Positions 36,326 to 45,262 are shown, numbered from the stretch's first letter. The stretch: 64,000 bases of DNA from an uncultured Lachnospiraceae bacterium (GCA_934292725.1 CAKQXY010000008.1:32519-96518), one strand, 5' to 3'. Numbers and translations are program-made. The notes: a model not told the origin generated them from the sequence alone.

Positions 36326-38047
36326 ATGAAAACAAAGCAAAACAAAAAGAAAAACAGGGAATTTATACACCAATTATACTATAAAAGTAGAATAAATTTC
36401 ATCGTAGCCATCATCTTAACGATTGCCATGAGCTCACTAAATCTGATGATTTCATGGCTGATTCAGCAGATCATGGACTGCACAGCAAATCAGGATATGC
36501 AGGCCCTTGTGCGCAGCGCATGGATTGCAGCGAGTGTTGTTATTGCCTATACAGTAGCGAATGCAGTTTATCGAGCTGTATATCCAAGATTTTTACAACG
36601 AGCCATGCAGCAGTACCGCGATTATGCGTTTTCGCGGCTGACACAGAAAAGTTTGCGCTCTTTTTCAAAGGAAGGAACCGCACTTTACGTTTCTGCGTTG
36701 ACAAATGATTGCACCTCAATCGAGAACAACTATTTAGCTGCAACTTTCACCCTGATTGAGCTTCTATTTTGTTTTTTGGGTGCATTGATCATGATGCTTT
36801 ATTACAGTCCGGTGATGTTAGTTCTTGCAGTTGCTTTGTCATTTCTGCCAGTGGCTGTATCCATGACGGCAGGAAATCGCCTGACAGAGCAGGAAAAGGA
36901 AATTTCTAAAAAAAATGAGCGTTTTGTTTCAATTGTAAATGAGCTTATGTCTGGTTTTCCAGTCATCAAAAGCTTTCGTGCAGAGACACAGGCAAGTCGT
37001 TTATTTTCACAGCGAAATGAGCAGGCAGAGGAGGCAAAGAAAAATAAGCGCCGCACCGAGCAGCTGATATCACTTCTTGCAAATGATGCGGGAATCATTG
37101 CCCAGATGGGAATCTTTCTGGCAGGCGCATGGCTTGCAATTAGCGGCAAAGGAGTAACAGCTGGTGTTGTAATCGTATTTGTCCAACTGATGAATTATAT
37201 TTTAAATCCAATTAGTCAGGTGCCGCTTCTGTGGTCAAACAGAAAGGCTGCGATTGCGCTTATGGAGAAATTGTCAGATGCATTATCAGAGAATGTGCGC
37301 GAAGAGGGAAGAGAAAAGATTAATGGTTTTTCAGAAAAGATCGAAGTGAAGGATCTGACGTATGGATATGAGCCAGAGAGTCATGTGTTAAAAGATCTGG
37401 ATGTTCAGTTTGACGCAGGAAAGAGCTATGCGATTGTAGGAGGATCAGGAAGCGGAAAATCGACGCTTTTGAATCTTCTGATGGGAAGCAGCAGCAACTA
37501 TCAGGGCGAGATTTGCATAGATGGTGTTTCAATTAAAAATATTGAAAGCGAATCGCTCTATCAGCTGATGACATCAGTGCAGCAAAATGTCTTTGTTTTT
37601 AATGATACCATAAGAAATAATGTCACTATGTTTCATGAATTTTCAGATAAAGAAGTCACATTAGCATTGGAGCGCTCCGGCTTGTCGGAGCTTATCGAAA
37701 AGCGCGGAGAAGATTTTGTCTGCGGCGAAAATGGCGCGAATCTGTCAGGCGGTGAGCGTCAGCGAATCAGCATTGCAAGAGCGCTTCTTAGAAAATCACC
37801 AATACTTCTGGTTGACGAGGCCACTGCCGCACTTGATGCCGCCACTGCAAGAGCAGTCAGCTTTTCTATACTGAATCTGGTTGGAATGACAAGAATCGTC
37901 GTAACGCATCGCCTAGAGGAAGCGATTCTTCGCCGCTATGATAAAATCCTTGTCATGAAGAATGGAACAATCTGCGAGCAGGGAAATTTCGATACACTTA
38001 TGAAGCAGAAAGGACAATTTTATTCGCTGTTTCAGATTGCGCACTGA
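36326..38047 (+). CDS. ABC exporter, fused permease and ATPase
   Basis: A 573-residue half-transporter expected to dimerise. Residues 1-320 are a six-helix exporter membrane domain (FIVAIILTIAMSSLNLMISWLIQQI and onward). The ATPase domain has Walker A VGGSGSGKSTLLN, Q-loop SVQQNVF, signature NLSGGERQRISIARALL and Walker B PILLVDEATAALDA followed by the switch His in VVTHRLEE. The exported substrate is unknown; position after an XRE regulator suggests peptide or drug export. Only one half-transporter gene is present. Confidence 0.93.
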   Translation: MKTKQNKKKNREFIHQLYYKSRINFIVAIILTIAMSSLNLMISWLIQQIMDCTANQDMQALVRSAWIAASVVIAYTVANAVYRAVYPRFLQRAMQQYRDYAFSRLTQKSLRSFSKEGTALYVSALTNDCTSIENNYLAATFTLIELLFCFLGALIMMLYYSPVMLVLAVALSFLPVAVSMTAGNRLTEQEKEISKKNERFVSIVNELMSGFPVIKSFRAETQASRLFSQRNEQAEEAKKNKRRTEQLISLLANDAGIIAQMGIFLAGAWLAISGKGVTAGVVIVFVQLMNYILNPISQVPLLWSNRKAAIALMEKLSDALSENVREEGREKINGFSEKIEVKDLTYGYEPESHVLKDLDVQFDAGKSYAIVGGSGSGKSTLLNLLMGSSSNYQGEICIDGVSIKNIESESLYQLMTSVQQNVFVFNDTIRNNVTMFHEFSDKEVTLALERSGLSELIEKRGEDFVCGENGANLSGGERQRISIARALLRKSPILLVDEATAALDAATARAVSFSILNLVGMTRIVVTHRLEEAILRRYDKILVMKNGTICEQGNFDTLMKQKGQFYSLFQIAH

Positions 38048-38064
38048 AGATGATGACTCTTGGT

Positions 38065-38257
38065 GTTACAGTTCATAGATAAGCCAATATTTCGGCAGAG
38101 CCCGAAGGTGAATGGCTTTCACGAGCCGGACACTTGGAGCAGGTCTTTCAAAGTAATGTATGATAAGAAAGAACATAAAAGGAACCTGCGGAGTTTGGTC
38201 CGGCGACGAAACCATTACACTGCAGGGCTTTCGTAGCATGACGCATGAACTGTAACT
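38065..38257 (+). mobile_element. MITE-like element, copy A
   Basis: A 192-bp non-coding element with perfect 12-bp terminal inverted repeats GTTACAGTTCAT (38065-38076) and ATGAACTGTAAC (38245-38256). The 7-mer TCTTGGT occurs directly before (38058-38064) and one base after (38258-38264) the element, which looks like a target-site duplication. A second copy lies in inverted orientation at 41260-41451 with about 12 differences. No transposase gene is inside. Confidence 0.82.
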
Positions 38258-38291
38258 TCTTGGTTAAAATGTCAAATTCTCAGTTGCTCTC

Positions 38292-38320
38292 TTGCAATAT
38301 CCTCCCAAATGGAATATTAT
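38292..38320 (+). promoter_or_regulatory. Promoter of the cysteine hydrolase gene
   Basis: TTGCAA (38292-38297) and TATTAT (38315-38320), spacer 17 bases. It lies outside the MITE-like copy A, 35 bases after its end. Confidence 0.6.
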
Positions 38321-38363
38321 AAAATCAATGAAATTACGAGCAAAGAAGGGAGAACAAAGAGGC

Positions 38364-38879
38364 ATGGAAGTTCTTGTAGTTGTAGATATGCAAAACGATT
38401 TTATTGATGGGTCACTTGGCACTAAGGAGGCTGTTTCAATTGTGCCAAAGGTGGCAGATAAGATTAAGAACTTTAAGGGACTGGTTCTTGCAACAAGAGA
38501 TACACATGAAGAAAATTACTTGAATACGCAGGAAGGAACTAATCTTCCGGTGCAGCATTGCATCCGCGATACGAGAGGATGGGAGCTGAATGACGAGATC
38601 GCGTCACTGATCGATGGAAATCCGATTGACAAGCCTACCTTTGGAAGTGTGGAACTCGGAAAACGTCTTGTGGCACTTAATGAGCAGATGGGAGTTGACA
38701 AGATCATATTTGTGGGACTTTGCACCGATATCTGTGTCATTTCAAATGCAATGTTAGTAAAGGCATTTTTGCCGGAGGTTCCGATTGAAGTAGATGCATC
38801 ATGCTGTGCAGGTGTGACGCCAGAGAGTCATGAGCGTGCGCTTCGGGCAATGGAGAGTTGTCAGATCACAATTGTATAG
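38364..38879 (+). CDS. Cysteine hydrolase, nicotinamidase/isochorismatase family
   Basis: A 171-residue enzyme. The catalytic Asp is in VVVDMQNDFIDG near residue 10, a Lys in DKPTFGSVELGK near 88 and the nucleophile Cys in FVGLCTDICV near 117, so the triad is complete. The closeness to nicotinamidases (Cys region GLCTDICV, DASCCAGVTPESH) suggests hydrolysis of nicotinamide to nicotinate in NAD salvage, but this is not certain. The ATG at 38364 begins the family-typical MEVLVVVDMQ; earlier in-frame ATGs lack support. Confidence 0.9.
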   Translation: MEVLVVVDMQNDFIDGSLGTKEAVSIVPKVADKIKNFKGLVLATRDTHEENYLNTQEGTNLPVQHCIRDTRGWELNDEIASLIDGNPIDKPTFGSVELGKRLVALNEQMGVDKIIFVGLCTDICVISNAMLVKAFLPEVPIEVDASCCAGVTPESHERALRAMESCQITIV

Positions 38880-38915
38880 TGGTGAGTAATAGAATAGGAA
38901 AAGGAGGTAGCGAGA

Positions 38916-39464
38916 ATGGCATTGCCAAAGGAAGAAATTAAAACAATAGCTGATATTGAAGCGTTACCAGAGGGAACGCGCGCGGAACTAATCGACGGAC
39001 GACTTTTTCTGGATACGGCACCAACAGTAACTCATCAAGCCATTGTCAATTTTTTAGTAACGGAGATCAACATTTATATTCGCTCTAAGGGCGGTAAATG
39101 CCGAGTTTTCCCATCTCCATTTGATGTGCAGCTTTCAGCCGATGATATTTACAATCTTGTTCAGCCAGATATATCCGTGATTTGTGATCGCGATAAATTA
39201 AGTAATGGAAAGCGCTGTATAGGTGCACCGGACTGGGTAATCGAGGTGGTGTCTCCATCCACAAAAGCGCAGGACTATATTATTAAAAGGGGTAAGTATC
39301 AGGCAGCTGGCGTTCGTGAATATTGGATTGTCGATCCGAGCAAAAAGAGAGTATCCATGTGCAATTTTGAAACGCCAGATTATGAAGATTGTAATTTTAA
39401 CGAATCTGCGAAAGTGGGCATTTATCCAGATTTGGTAATCAATTTTGCAGAAATGGAGATATAA
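38916..39464 (+). CDS. Uma2-family PD-(D/E)XK nuclease-like protein
   Basis: A 182-residue Uma2 protein. It has the family frame: IADIEALPEGTRAELIDGRLF, then LVQPDISVICDRDKL, and PDWVIEVVSPSTKAQDYIIKRGKYQAAGVREYWIVDP, which contain the Asp, Glu and Lys of the nuclease fold. These proteins are widespread, often in mobile contexts; their biological target is mostly unknown. GGAGG precedes the ATG. It sits between the cysteine hydrolase and the carboxylesterase, all three enclosed by the inverted MITE-like copies. Confidence 0.92.
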   Translation: MALPKEEIKTIADIEALPEGTRAELIDGRLFLDTAPTVTHQAIVNFLVTEINIYIRSKGGKCRVFPSPFDVQLSADDIYNLVQPDISVICDRDKLSNGKRCIGAPDWVIEVVSPSTKAQDYIIKRGKYQAAGVREYWIVDPSKKRVSMCNFETPDYEDCNFNESAKVGIYPDLVINFAEMEI

Positions 39465-39528
39465 GCGCGAATGATGCAACAAACGATAGAGGAATCGTAA
39501 TAGTATTTTATATGGGAGGAAAAAAGAA

Positions 39529-41082
39529 ATGGAGAAAGAATTTGTATTTAAAAAAGGAAGTGTTGTCGTAGAGACAAATAAGGGAAAGGTACGTGGCTAT
39601 GCCTACAATGGAGTGTCTGTGTTTAAGGGCATTCCGTATGCAAAGGCGAAGCGTTTCCATGCGCCAGAGCCGCTTGAGGCATGGGAAGGTGAACTTGATG
39701 CAACAAGCTTTGGCTATGTGTGTCCGCTTCTTGATATGCCAAAGCCAGCTGGTGAGGTGTTTGTACCGCATCGCTACTGGGTTATGGATGAGGATTGTTT
39801 GAATCTAAATATTTGGACACCATCATGTGATGAAAAGAAGCGCCCTGTTCTAGTATGGTTTCATGGCGGCGGCTTTGAAGCCGGTTCTTCAATTGAGCAC
39901 ATCGCGTATGAGGGCGAAAACATGAGCAGAAGAGGTGATGCAGTTGTTGTATCAATCAATCACCGCTTAAATGTGCTTGGATATTTTGATTTGTCTGCAT
40001 TTGGATCAGAGTATGCCAATTCAGGAAATGCCGGAATGGATGATATCATTGCGTCACTAAAATGGGTGCAGGAAAATATTGAGAAATTTGGCGGAGATCC
40101 AAAGAACGTCACAGTATTTGGTCAGTCAGGCGGCGGTGCAAAGGTGACAACGCTTCTTCAGATGCCAGCAGCAGATGGACTTTTTGCAAAGGGCATTAAC
40201 ATGAGTGGTGTAATTAATGATTTGATTCCAAAACGTGGACAGAGCGGAAAAGAAATCGCAGAGGCTGTTATGGAAGAGCTTGGTGTAAGCAGTGTAAAAG
40301 AACTTGAAAAGGTACCATATGCACAGCTTGCAGCTGCTTATTTAAAGGTGCGTCCAACATTTCAGGCACAGGGAAAATATAGTGGCGGTGCCCCGATCCC
40401 GAATGAATTTTATGTGGGCGATCCAAGCGATGTAGGTTTTCGTAAGGAAAGCAGTAATGTTGCACTTATGGTTGGAAGTGTGTTTGGCGAGTTCTTCACA
40501 TTTGCACCGATGCCGTTTGACAGAAACCACATGACAAAAGAAGAAGGTGAAAAGGTCGTTGAAAAGGTAATGGGAGAAAAGGCGGCATCAGAGCTTCTTC
40601 CACTCTTTGAAAAAGCATATCCGACACATAATCCTGTCGATCTGACTGTGCTTGACAGCATTGTTCGTGTACCGCTTCTTGACTATGTAAAAGAGCGCAG
40701 CAAAATGAACGCACAGACATATTCATATATGTTTGATCTTGAACTGCCGCTTGATGGCGGCTGGGTTCCGTGGCATTGTGCAGATATTCCGTATGTCTTT
40801 GCAAACACATCATTCACGCCATATACACAGGAAGCAGGCGTTACAGAGCGCGTCGAGACAGAGATTTTTGACAGTGTGATGTCATTTGCGCGCACAGGTG
40901 ATCCAAACAACAGCGCAATTCCTAATTGGCCGGCGTGCACACCAGATCATATCTATACACTCGTGACATCAAAAAATACGCGTGTTGAGTGTAATTATGA
41001 TGATGAGCTTATGAAGGTTATTCCAAAGTATCGTCCTACTGATTTGCGTAACCATAGCGAAGAGGGACAGATTCAGCATTGA
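39529..41082 (+). CDS. Type-B carboxylesterase
   Basis: A 517-residue alpha/beta hydrolase of the carboxylesterase type B family hydrolysing carboxylic esters. Oxyanion-hole motif VWFHGGGFEAGSS, nucleophile Ser in FGQSGGGAKV (Gln replaces the usual Glu of GESAG), and a C-terminal His in PWHCADIPYVFA. EDCLNLNIWTP is the second family signature. No signal peptide, so a cytoplasmic location is expected. GGGAGG precedes the ATG. A hairpin terminator follows, so the gene closes the three-gene group. Confidence 0.94.
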   Translation: MEKEFVFKKGSVVVETNKGKVRGYAYNGVSVFKGIPYAKAKRFHAPEPLEAWEGELDATSFGYVCPLLDMPKPAGEVFVPHRYWVMDEDCLNLNIWTPSCDEKKRPVLVWFHGGGFEAGSSIEHIAYEGENMSRRGDAVVVSINHRLNVLGYFDLSAFGSEYANSGNAGMDDIIASLKWVQENIEKFGGDPKNVTVFGQSGGGAKVTTLLQMPAADGLFAKGINMSGVINDLIPKRGQSGKEIAEAVMEELGVSSVKELEKVPYAQLAAAYLKVRPTFQAQGKYSGGAPIPNEFYVGDPSDVGFRKESSNVALMVGSVFGEFFTFAPMPFDRNHMTKEEGEKVVEKVMGEKAASELLPLFEKAYPTHNPVDLTVLDSIVRVPLLDYVKERSKMNAQTYSYMFDLELPLDGGWVPWHCADIPYVFANTSFTPYTQEAGVTERVETEIFDSVMSFARTGDPNNSAIPNWPACTPDHIYTLVTSKNTRVECNYDDELMKVIPKYRPTDLRNHSEEGQIQH

Positions 41083-41109
41083 TCGATTCTAGGGTATAAG
41101 ATATAAGAA

Positions 41110-41134
41110 AAGGCAGGTCGTAATGACCTGCCTT
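41110..41134 (+). terminator. Terminator-like hairpin after the esterase
   Basis: A perfect 10-bp stem AAGGCAGGTC/GACCTGCCTT with a 5-base loop; the downstream tail is A/T-rich rather than a T-run. Confidence 0.65.
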
Positions 41135-41259
41135 AAATATTATCCATTATGTTTATTAACTGAAACTGTATTTTACTTACACTTCATTATACATGATACC
41201 ACAGCCAAAAAGAAAAGTCTAGTAATTTTTTTCTTTTCTGCTATTCTAAGGATACAGTT
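41135..41259. other. A/T-rich spacer without recognised gene
   Basis: Between the esterase terminator and the second MITE-like copy nothing coding is supported. A weak AGAAAAG/CTTTTCT inverted repeat near 41211-41238 is the only structure seen. Confidence 0.5.
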
Positions 41260-41451
41260 GTTACAGTTCATGCGTTATGCTATGAAAGCCCTCCGGTGCA
41301 ATGGTTTCGTCGCCGGACCAAACTCCGCAGGTTCCTTTTATGTTTTTTCTTATTATACATTACTTTGAAAGACCTGCTCCAAGTGTCCGGCTCGTGAAAT
41401 CCATTCACCTTCGGGCTTTGCCGCAATATTGGCTTATCCATGAACTGTAAA
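41260..41451 (-). mobile_element. MITE-like element, copy B (inverted)
   Basis: The reverse complement of copy A at about 94 per cent identity by eye over 192 bp. One end is GTTACAGTTCAT (41260-41271); the other is ATGAACTGTAA followed by A instead of C. No target-site duplication was found around it, so this copy may be older or rearranged. It lies directly upstream of helD and supplies part of a promoter-like sequence. Confidence 0.82.
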
Positions 41452-41457
41452 TAAAAT
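41429..41457 (+). promoter_or_regulatory. Possible helD promoter spanning the MITE edge
   Basis: TTGGCT (41429-41434, inside MITE-like copy B) and TAAAAT (41452-41457, just outside) are 17 bases apart and 38 bases before the helD start. Confidence 0.45.
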
Positions 41458-41494
41458 ATTGAATTGCCGTGCGGCAGAAAGGAAGGATGATACC

Positions 41495-43657
41495 GTGGAA
41501 AACGAGCAGATGTTAGAACAGAAAAAGCTAGATGAATTCTTGCAGGTCATCAACGAAAATTTAAAGGAATTAAGAGAGAAGAAAAAGGAAGTCGATCAGG
41601 AGAACAAAGAACTCTATGATGCTTACATGGAAGGCGATGTGGAGCTGTATAGCTCTCTTATGGTCAGCAGTACGATGCAGGATCATGTGAATCATTCCAT
41701 TACAGCAAATGAGAGTGCATTGGAAAAGACACATTTTGGCAGAATCGACTATCTGGATCAGGAGAAAGGGGAACAGTATCGCCTCTATATTGGAAAGCAC
41801 GGAATTACAAAAAATGCAACAGATATTGTAATTATGGATTGGAGAGCAGCGGCCGCTTCGATCTATTATGAGGGAACGACAGGAGAATGCAGTTATCGGA
41901 CGCCGCAGGGTAAGACGATTCCGATTCGCCTTGATTTGAAGCGTACATTTGATATTGACGGTCCTGTATTAAAGGGCTTCTATGACAGTGATACGGCGGC
42001 AAATGACGAGCTGCTAATCAAATATCTGGCAAAAAATAAAGATGTGGTGTTAGGAGAGATCGTTGCGACGATTCAGCAGGAGCAAAATACAATCATTCGC
42101 GAGCGACCAAATCGCAGCATGATTGTACAGGGAGTTGCAGGAAGTGGAAAGACAACCGTTGCAGTTCACCGCATTTCTTACATTCTGTATAATTTTTCAG
42201 ACCGTTACGACCCGTCTGAAATCTGCATCATCGGAAGCAATGATATCTTATTGAATTATATTGCCAGCGGTCTTCCAAGTCTGGATGTGTACAATACAAA
42301 GCAATATCGGATGGAAAAGCTGTTTGAGTATCTGATTGGCGCTTATCTTCCAAAGAAATATGAGATTATTCCGACATTAGTGCAGGAGAGCAGCGAGCTT
42401 CGTCTGAAATCGTCGCTTGCATTTGTGCAGACAATTGAGCGTTGGACAAGAGACGAAGAAAGTCGAATTATTCCGACAGAGGAAGTGCGCGATAAGAGCT
42501 ATACATTTCTCTCGCAGGAGAACATTGACCAGTACTGTCGTTATTTTGCCGACCGTTCCGTCGTATCCAAGATGGAAAATTTAAACACGAGACTGGCAGC
42601 GGCGATCAAGCTTGAGATGGACGGTGAGGATGCAAATGTGCGAAAGGAAATGCTCAAAAAATATAAGAAGCATTTCTCTAAGAATTATAAAAAGAGAAGT
42701 CTTGTACAGCTGTATATTGATTTCCTTTCCAGCTTGGAGGAACATCTGGCGAATGCCACAGAAGATGCGAATGAAAATAGTACGAATACGAACATAATGA
42801 GTAGTACAACTTGGTCCGAGTGGAAAAAGCGTGTAAAGAAGGGATTTTTTGACTGCTATGATCTTGCGGCGATGGCACTTCTGGCGCACGGTTGGCTCGA
42901 TGAGGGCGATGACGATGAGTTTGCACAGATGTATATTGATGAGGCGCAGGATTATGGCGTTGCTGTGTATTATGTAATTAAAAAGCGAATGCCAAAGACT
43001 GTATTTATGATTATGGGCGATGTTTCGCAGAATATTAACTACGACAGCGGAATGAATGACTGGGAGGAGCTTCGCCAGATCATGCTGCCAGATTCTAAGG
43101 ATCCGTCAAATGAAGGTCTTCAGGGACGATTCTATACGCTCTGTAAGAGCTATCGAAACACCATCGAAATCTCCAATTTTGCGGCGCAAATTCTTGACAG
43201 AAGCAGCTTTAAGACCTATCCGATCGAGCCGATCGTTCGCCACGGCAGTCCCGTTGGTATCTGGAAGGAAAATGATGAGACTGCGATGACGATGCGCGTG
43301 CAAGCATTGATTGAGCAGTTGAAGAAAGAAGATTACAAAACGATTGCTCTGATCTGTCGAGATGAGGACGAGGCGGCGCGCTTAAAGGCACTGACAAATT
43401 GTGTGAGCGACACAGGCAATGAGGCAGTTGATCGCACAACTGATAGTATAACTGTCACGGTGCTTCCGCTTGCGCTCACAAAAGGTCTTGAGTTTGACGC
43501 AGTTATTGTGTATAACCCAAATGAGGAGCGCTATGCGGATTCCGACCGTGATGCGAAGCTTTTGTATGTTGCGGTAACGCGTGCATTGCATGAGCTTCAT
43601 ATCGTGTATACAGGTGAACTTTGCAAATTGCTTAGCGATTGTCCAACGCAGCCTTAA
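41495..43657 (+). CDS. helD: HelD-type RNA polymerase recycling motor ATPase
   Basis: A 720-residue UvrD/Rep-like superfamily 1 ATPase that frees stalled or post-termination RNA polymerase from DNA. The N-terminal coiled coil (residues 1-60, LDEFLQVINENLKELREKKKEVDQENKE) is the secondary-channel arm. Walker A is QGVAGSGKTTVAVHRISY, Walker B YIDEAQDYG, and late helicase motifs are LCKSYRNTIEIS and LALTKGLEFDAVIVYNP, VAVTRALHELHI. GTG at 41495 is chosen: GGAAGGA lies 7 bases upstream. The last 26 bases overlap the convergent NUDIX gene. Confidence 0.9.
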   Translation: MENEQMLEQKKLDEFLQVINENLKELREKKKEVDQENKELYDAYMEGDVELYSSLMVSSTMQDHVNHSITANESALEKTHFGRIDYLDQEKGEQYRLYIGKHGITKNATDIVIMDWRAAAASIYYEGTTGECSYRTPQGKTIPIRLDLKRTFDIDGPVLKGFYDSDTAANDELLIKYLAKNKDVVLGEIVATIQQEQNTIIRERPNRSMIVQGVAGSGKTTVAVHRISYILYNFSDRYDPSEICIIGSNDILLNYIASGLPSLDVYNTKQYRMEKLFEYLIGAYLPKKYEIIPTLVQESSELRLKSSLAFVQTIERWTRDEESRIIPTEEVRDKSYTFLSQENIDQYCRYFADRSVVSKMENLNTRLAAAIKLEMDGEDANVRKEMLKKYKKHFSKNYKKRSLVQLYIDFLSSLEEHLANATEDANENSTNTNIMSSTTWSEWKKRVKKGFFDCYDLAAMALLAHGWLDEGDDDEFAQMYIDEAQDYGVAVYYVIKKRMPKTVFMIMGDVSQNINYDSGMNDWEELRQIMLPDSKDPSNEGLQGRFYTLCKSYRNTIEISNFAAQILDRSSFKTYPIEPIVRHGSPVGIWKENDETAMTMRVQALIEQLKKEDYKTIALICRDEDEAARLKALTNCVSDTGNEAVDRTTDSITVTVLPLALTKGLEFDAVIVYNPNEERYADSDRDAKLLYVAVTRALHELHIVYTGELCKLLSDCPTQP

Positions 43658-44699
43658 GAATCTGCAGTTCATCATAGTACAGACAGTATCCTGGTGCATC
43701 ATTTTTAACATCTTCCATCAGTTGATTTAGATCAAACCATTTTGCTGACTGGATTTCTGACTTCTGCAGCACAAGATCTTTGATCTGCACAGGTTTTGTG
43801 TAGAGATACAGTGTACTAAATTCATGGTTGTGAAATGGTTTTCCATAAAAGATGCTGTGGCTGTTTCCTTCATGTGTGCCAATAGGAATAAGATCGCCAG
43901 GTGAAGCCTTGATTCCAAGTTCTTCTGAGAGTTCACGAATCGCAGAATCAAGGACAGAGCTTCCGGCTGGAACATGACCGGCAGACGAGATGTCATAGCA
44001 GTCTGGGAAAGAATCCTTGTCGTGGCTTCGCTTTTGGAGAAGCAATTCATAGGAAGGCTTATTTTGTGAAGTGCCGGCTTGTGTGTCAGAAGCGATTTCA
44101 CCATTTGCCTCAACAGGCCGCACAATCCACACATGACCAGTTCTGTGCGGCGTATCAAGAAGATGGCACAAAGAACGCTCCCTTGTCAGTCCTGTCGGTA
44201 TACCGTTTTCATCTAAAATATCGAAAAGCTCAAGCTTTTTGCCGTTTAGATTTGCATCAATAAGGCGGTGCTCATTTACCTGATCATAAGTGAGTTTCAA
44301 TGAAAAGAATGGTGCATCTTCTAGCAACAGCTTAAAAAAGATAAGATCCCCTTCAAACAAATTTAGCGTCAGCAATTTATCCTTTGGAACCCACTTAAGC
44401 TCGCCTTCATTGCAGGAAGTCATTTCTCCCTCAAAGCCATCAGCCGTATAGAGGCAGACATATTCGCATATATCGCGGTAAACAAATGTCAGAATACCGC
44501 GCATTTTGTAGGAAGTCAGTGTGAGTCCAGTTTCTTCCTTAACTTCGCGCAGCAGACACTCATCAGGACTTTCATTTTCTTCAAAGTGACCGCCAACACC
44601 AATCCACATATCTTTATTAAAATCATGTTCCTTTTTAGTGCGATGCAGCATCAGATAATGATCATCGCGCTCTAAATAGCAAAGTGTAGTAAATTCCAT
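43632..44699 (-). CDS. Double-NUDIX fusion protein
   Basis: A 355-residue protein with two NUDIX hydrolase domains. Domain 1 (about 1-140) is MutT-like with a complete box GHFEENESPDECLLREVKEETGL. Domain 2 (about 165-345) resembles the IPP-isomerase/YfcD-like subgroup (ELFDILDENGIPTG, TGHVWIVRP) with box GHVPAGSSVLDSAIRELSEELGI. Both boxes keep the metal-binding glutamates, so both may be active on nucleoside-diphosphate-X substrates. GAAAGGA precedes the ATG at 44699. The 3' end overlaps helD by 26 bases on the opposite strand. Confidence 0.9.
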   Translation of the reverse strand: MEFTTLCYLERDDHYLMLHRTKKEHDFNKDMWIGVGGHFEENESPDECLLREVKEETGLTLTSYKMRGILTFVYRDICEYVCLYTADGFEGEMTSCNEGELKWVPKDKLLTLNLFEGDLIFFKLLLEDAPFFSLKLTYDQVNEHRLIDANLNGKKLELFDILDENGIPTGLTRERSLCHLLDTPHRTGHVWIVRPVEANGEIASDTQAGTSQNKPSYELLLQKRSHDKDSFPDCYDISSAGHVPAGSSVLDSAIRELSEELGIKASPGDLIPIGTHEGNSHSIFYGKPFHNHEFSTLYLYTKPVQIKDLVLQKSEIQSAKWFDLNQLMEDVKNDAPGYCLYYDELQILKAALDNR

Positions 44700-44920
44700 A
44701 GCATTTTGTCCTTTCAACCTGTGTTTCGTTTATCGTAGCACATATCACAAGATACAGCAATAAGGGTGTCGAAATACGCGATTGAAATTCGTTGAAGATT
44801 TTGTCGAAAGCTAGTAGGATAAAACTGCACGAAAAGTGCAGAATTGTTGAACGAGGAAACTGCGAAAGACTAGAAAAGTGAAAGAATACTTTGCGCGAAT
44901 GAATAATGAAGGGAGAAACC

Positions 44921-45124
44921 ATGACGCAGGATGAAAAAATATATAAAGAAACAGCAAAGGCGCTGATAGGATATTACTCATGGCATATGGATGAGCTCTT
45001 AGAGCTTTACAATGCGATGGGGCAAACGCATGAGAAGGATTTGTCTAAGCTTCATCTTAAGATAGAGGGCGATGGAGCGTATATCTGGATGGATGGACTT
45101 CATAATTATTTCATCAAACTGTAA
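44921..45124 (+). CDS. Small protein of unknown function
   Basis: A 67-residue acidic soluble protein (MTQDEKIYKETAKALIGYYSWHMDELLELYNAMGQ...) with a predicted helical N-terminal half and a short C-terminal part, DGAYIWMDGLHNYFIKL. GGGAGA lies 5 bases before the ATG, which supports translation. The 200 bases upstream contain a 6-bp CTGCAC/GTGCAG hairpin (44825-44841) and only weak promoter-like sequence. I recognise no family. It precedes the CBS-domain gene on the same strand. Confidence 0.55.
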   Translation: MTQDEKIYKETAKALIGYYSWHMDELLELYNAMGQTHEKDLSKLHLKIEGDGAYIWMDGLHNYFIKL

Positions 45125-45142
45125 GATTACAGTAATGGAAAT

Positions 45143-45257
45143 TTCCTCACAGTTGTGATAAAATAAAAAAAGACAAGCAGATGGGAAACCAGACTGCATT
45201 TATGGAAAATGGTGACAGACAGGAAACTGTTGTGTAACATTTCAGAACTGTGAGGAA
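45143..45257 (+). repeat. Separated 12-bp inverted repeat enclosing a ribosome site
   Basis: TTCCTCACAGTT (45143-45154) is perfectly complementary to AACTGTGAGGAA (45246-45257), and the second arm contains the GAGGA ribosome site of the CBS-domain gene. Between them are two small hairpins with GAAA loops (TGG/CCA and ACAG/CTGT). Confidence 0.6.
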
Positions 45258-45262
45258 GCAAA

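Noticed and set aside
41123..41368. Plus-strand 81-codon frame
   Set aside because: It runs through a terminator hairpin, an A/T-rich spacer and half of a MITE-like copy, and has no ribosome site.
38058..41451. A composite transposon bounded by both MITE-like copies
   Set aside because: The target-site duplication flanks copy A alone, and the outer flanks of the pair do not match, so the copies probably inserted separately.
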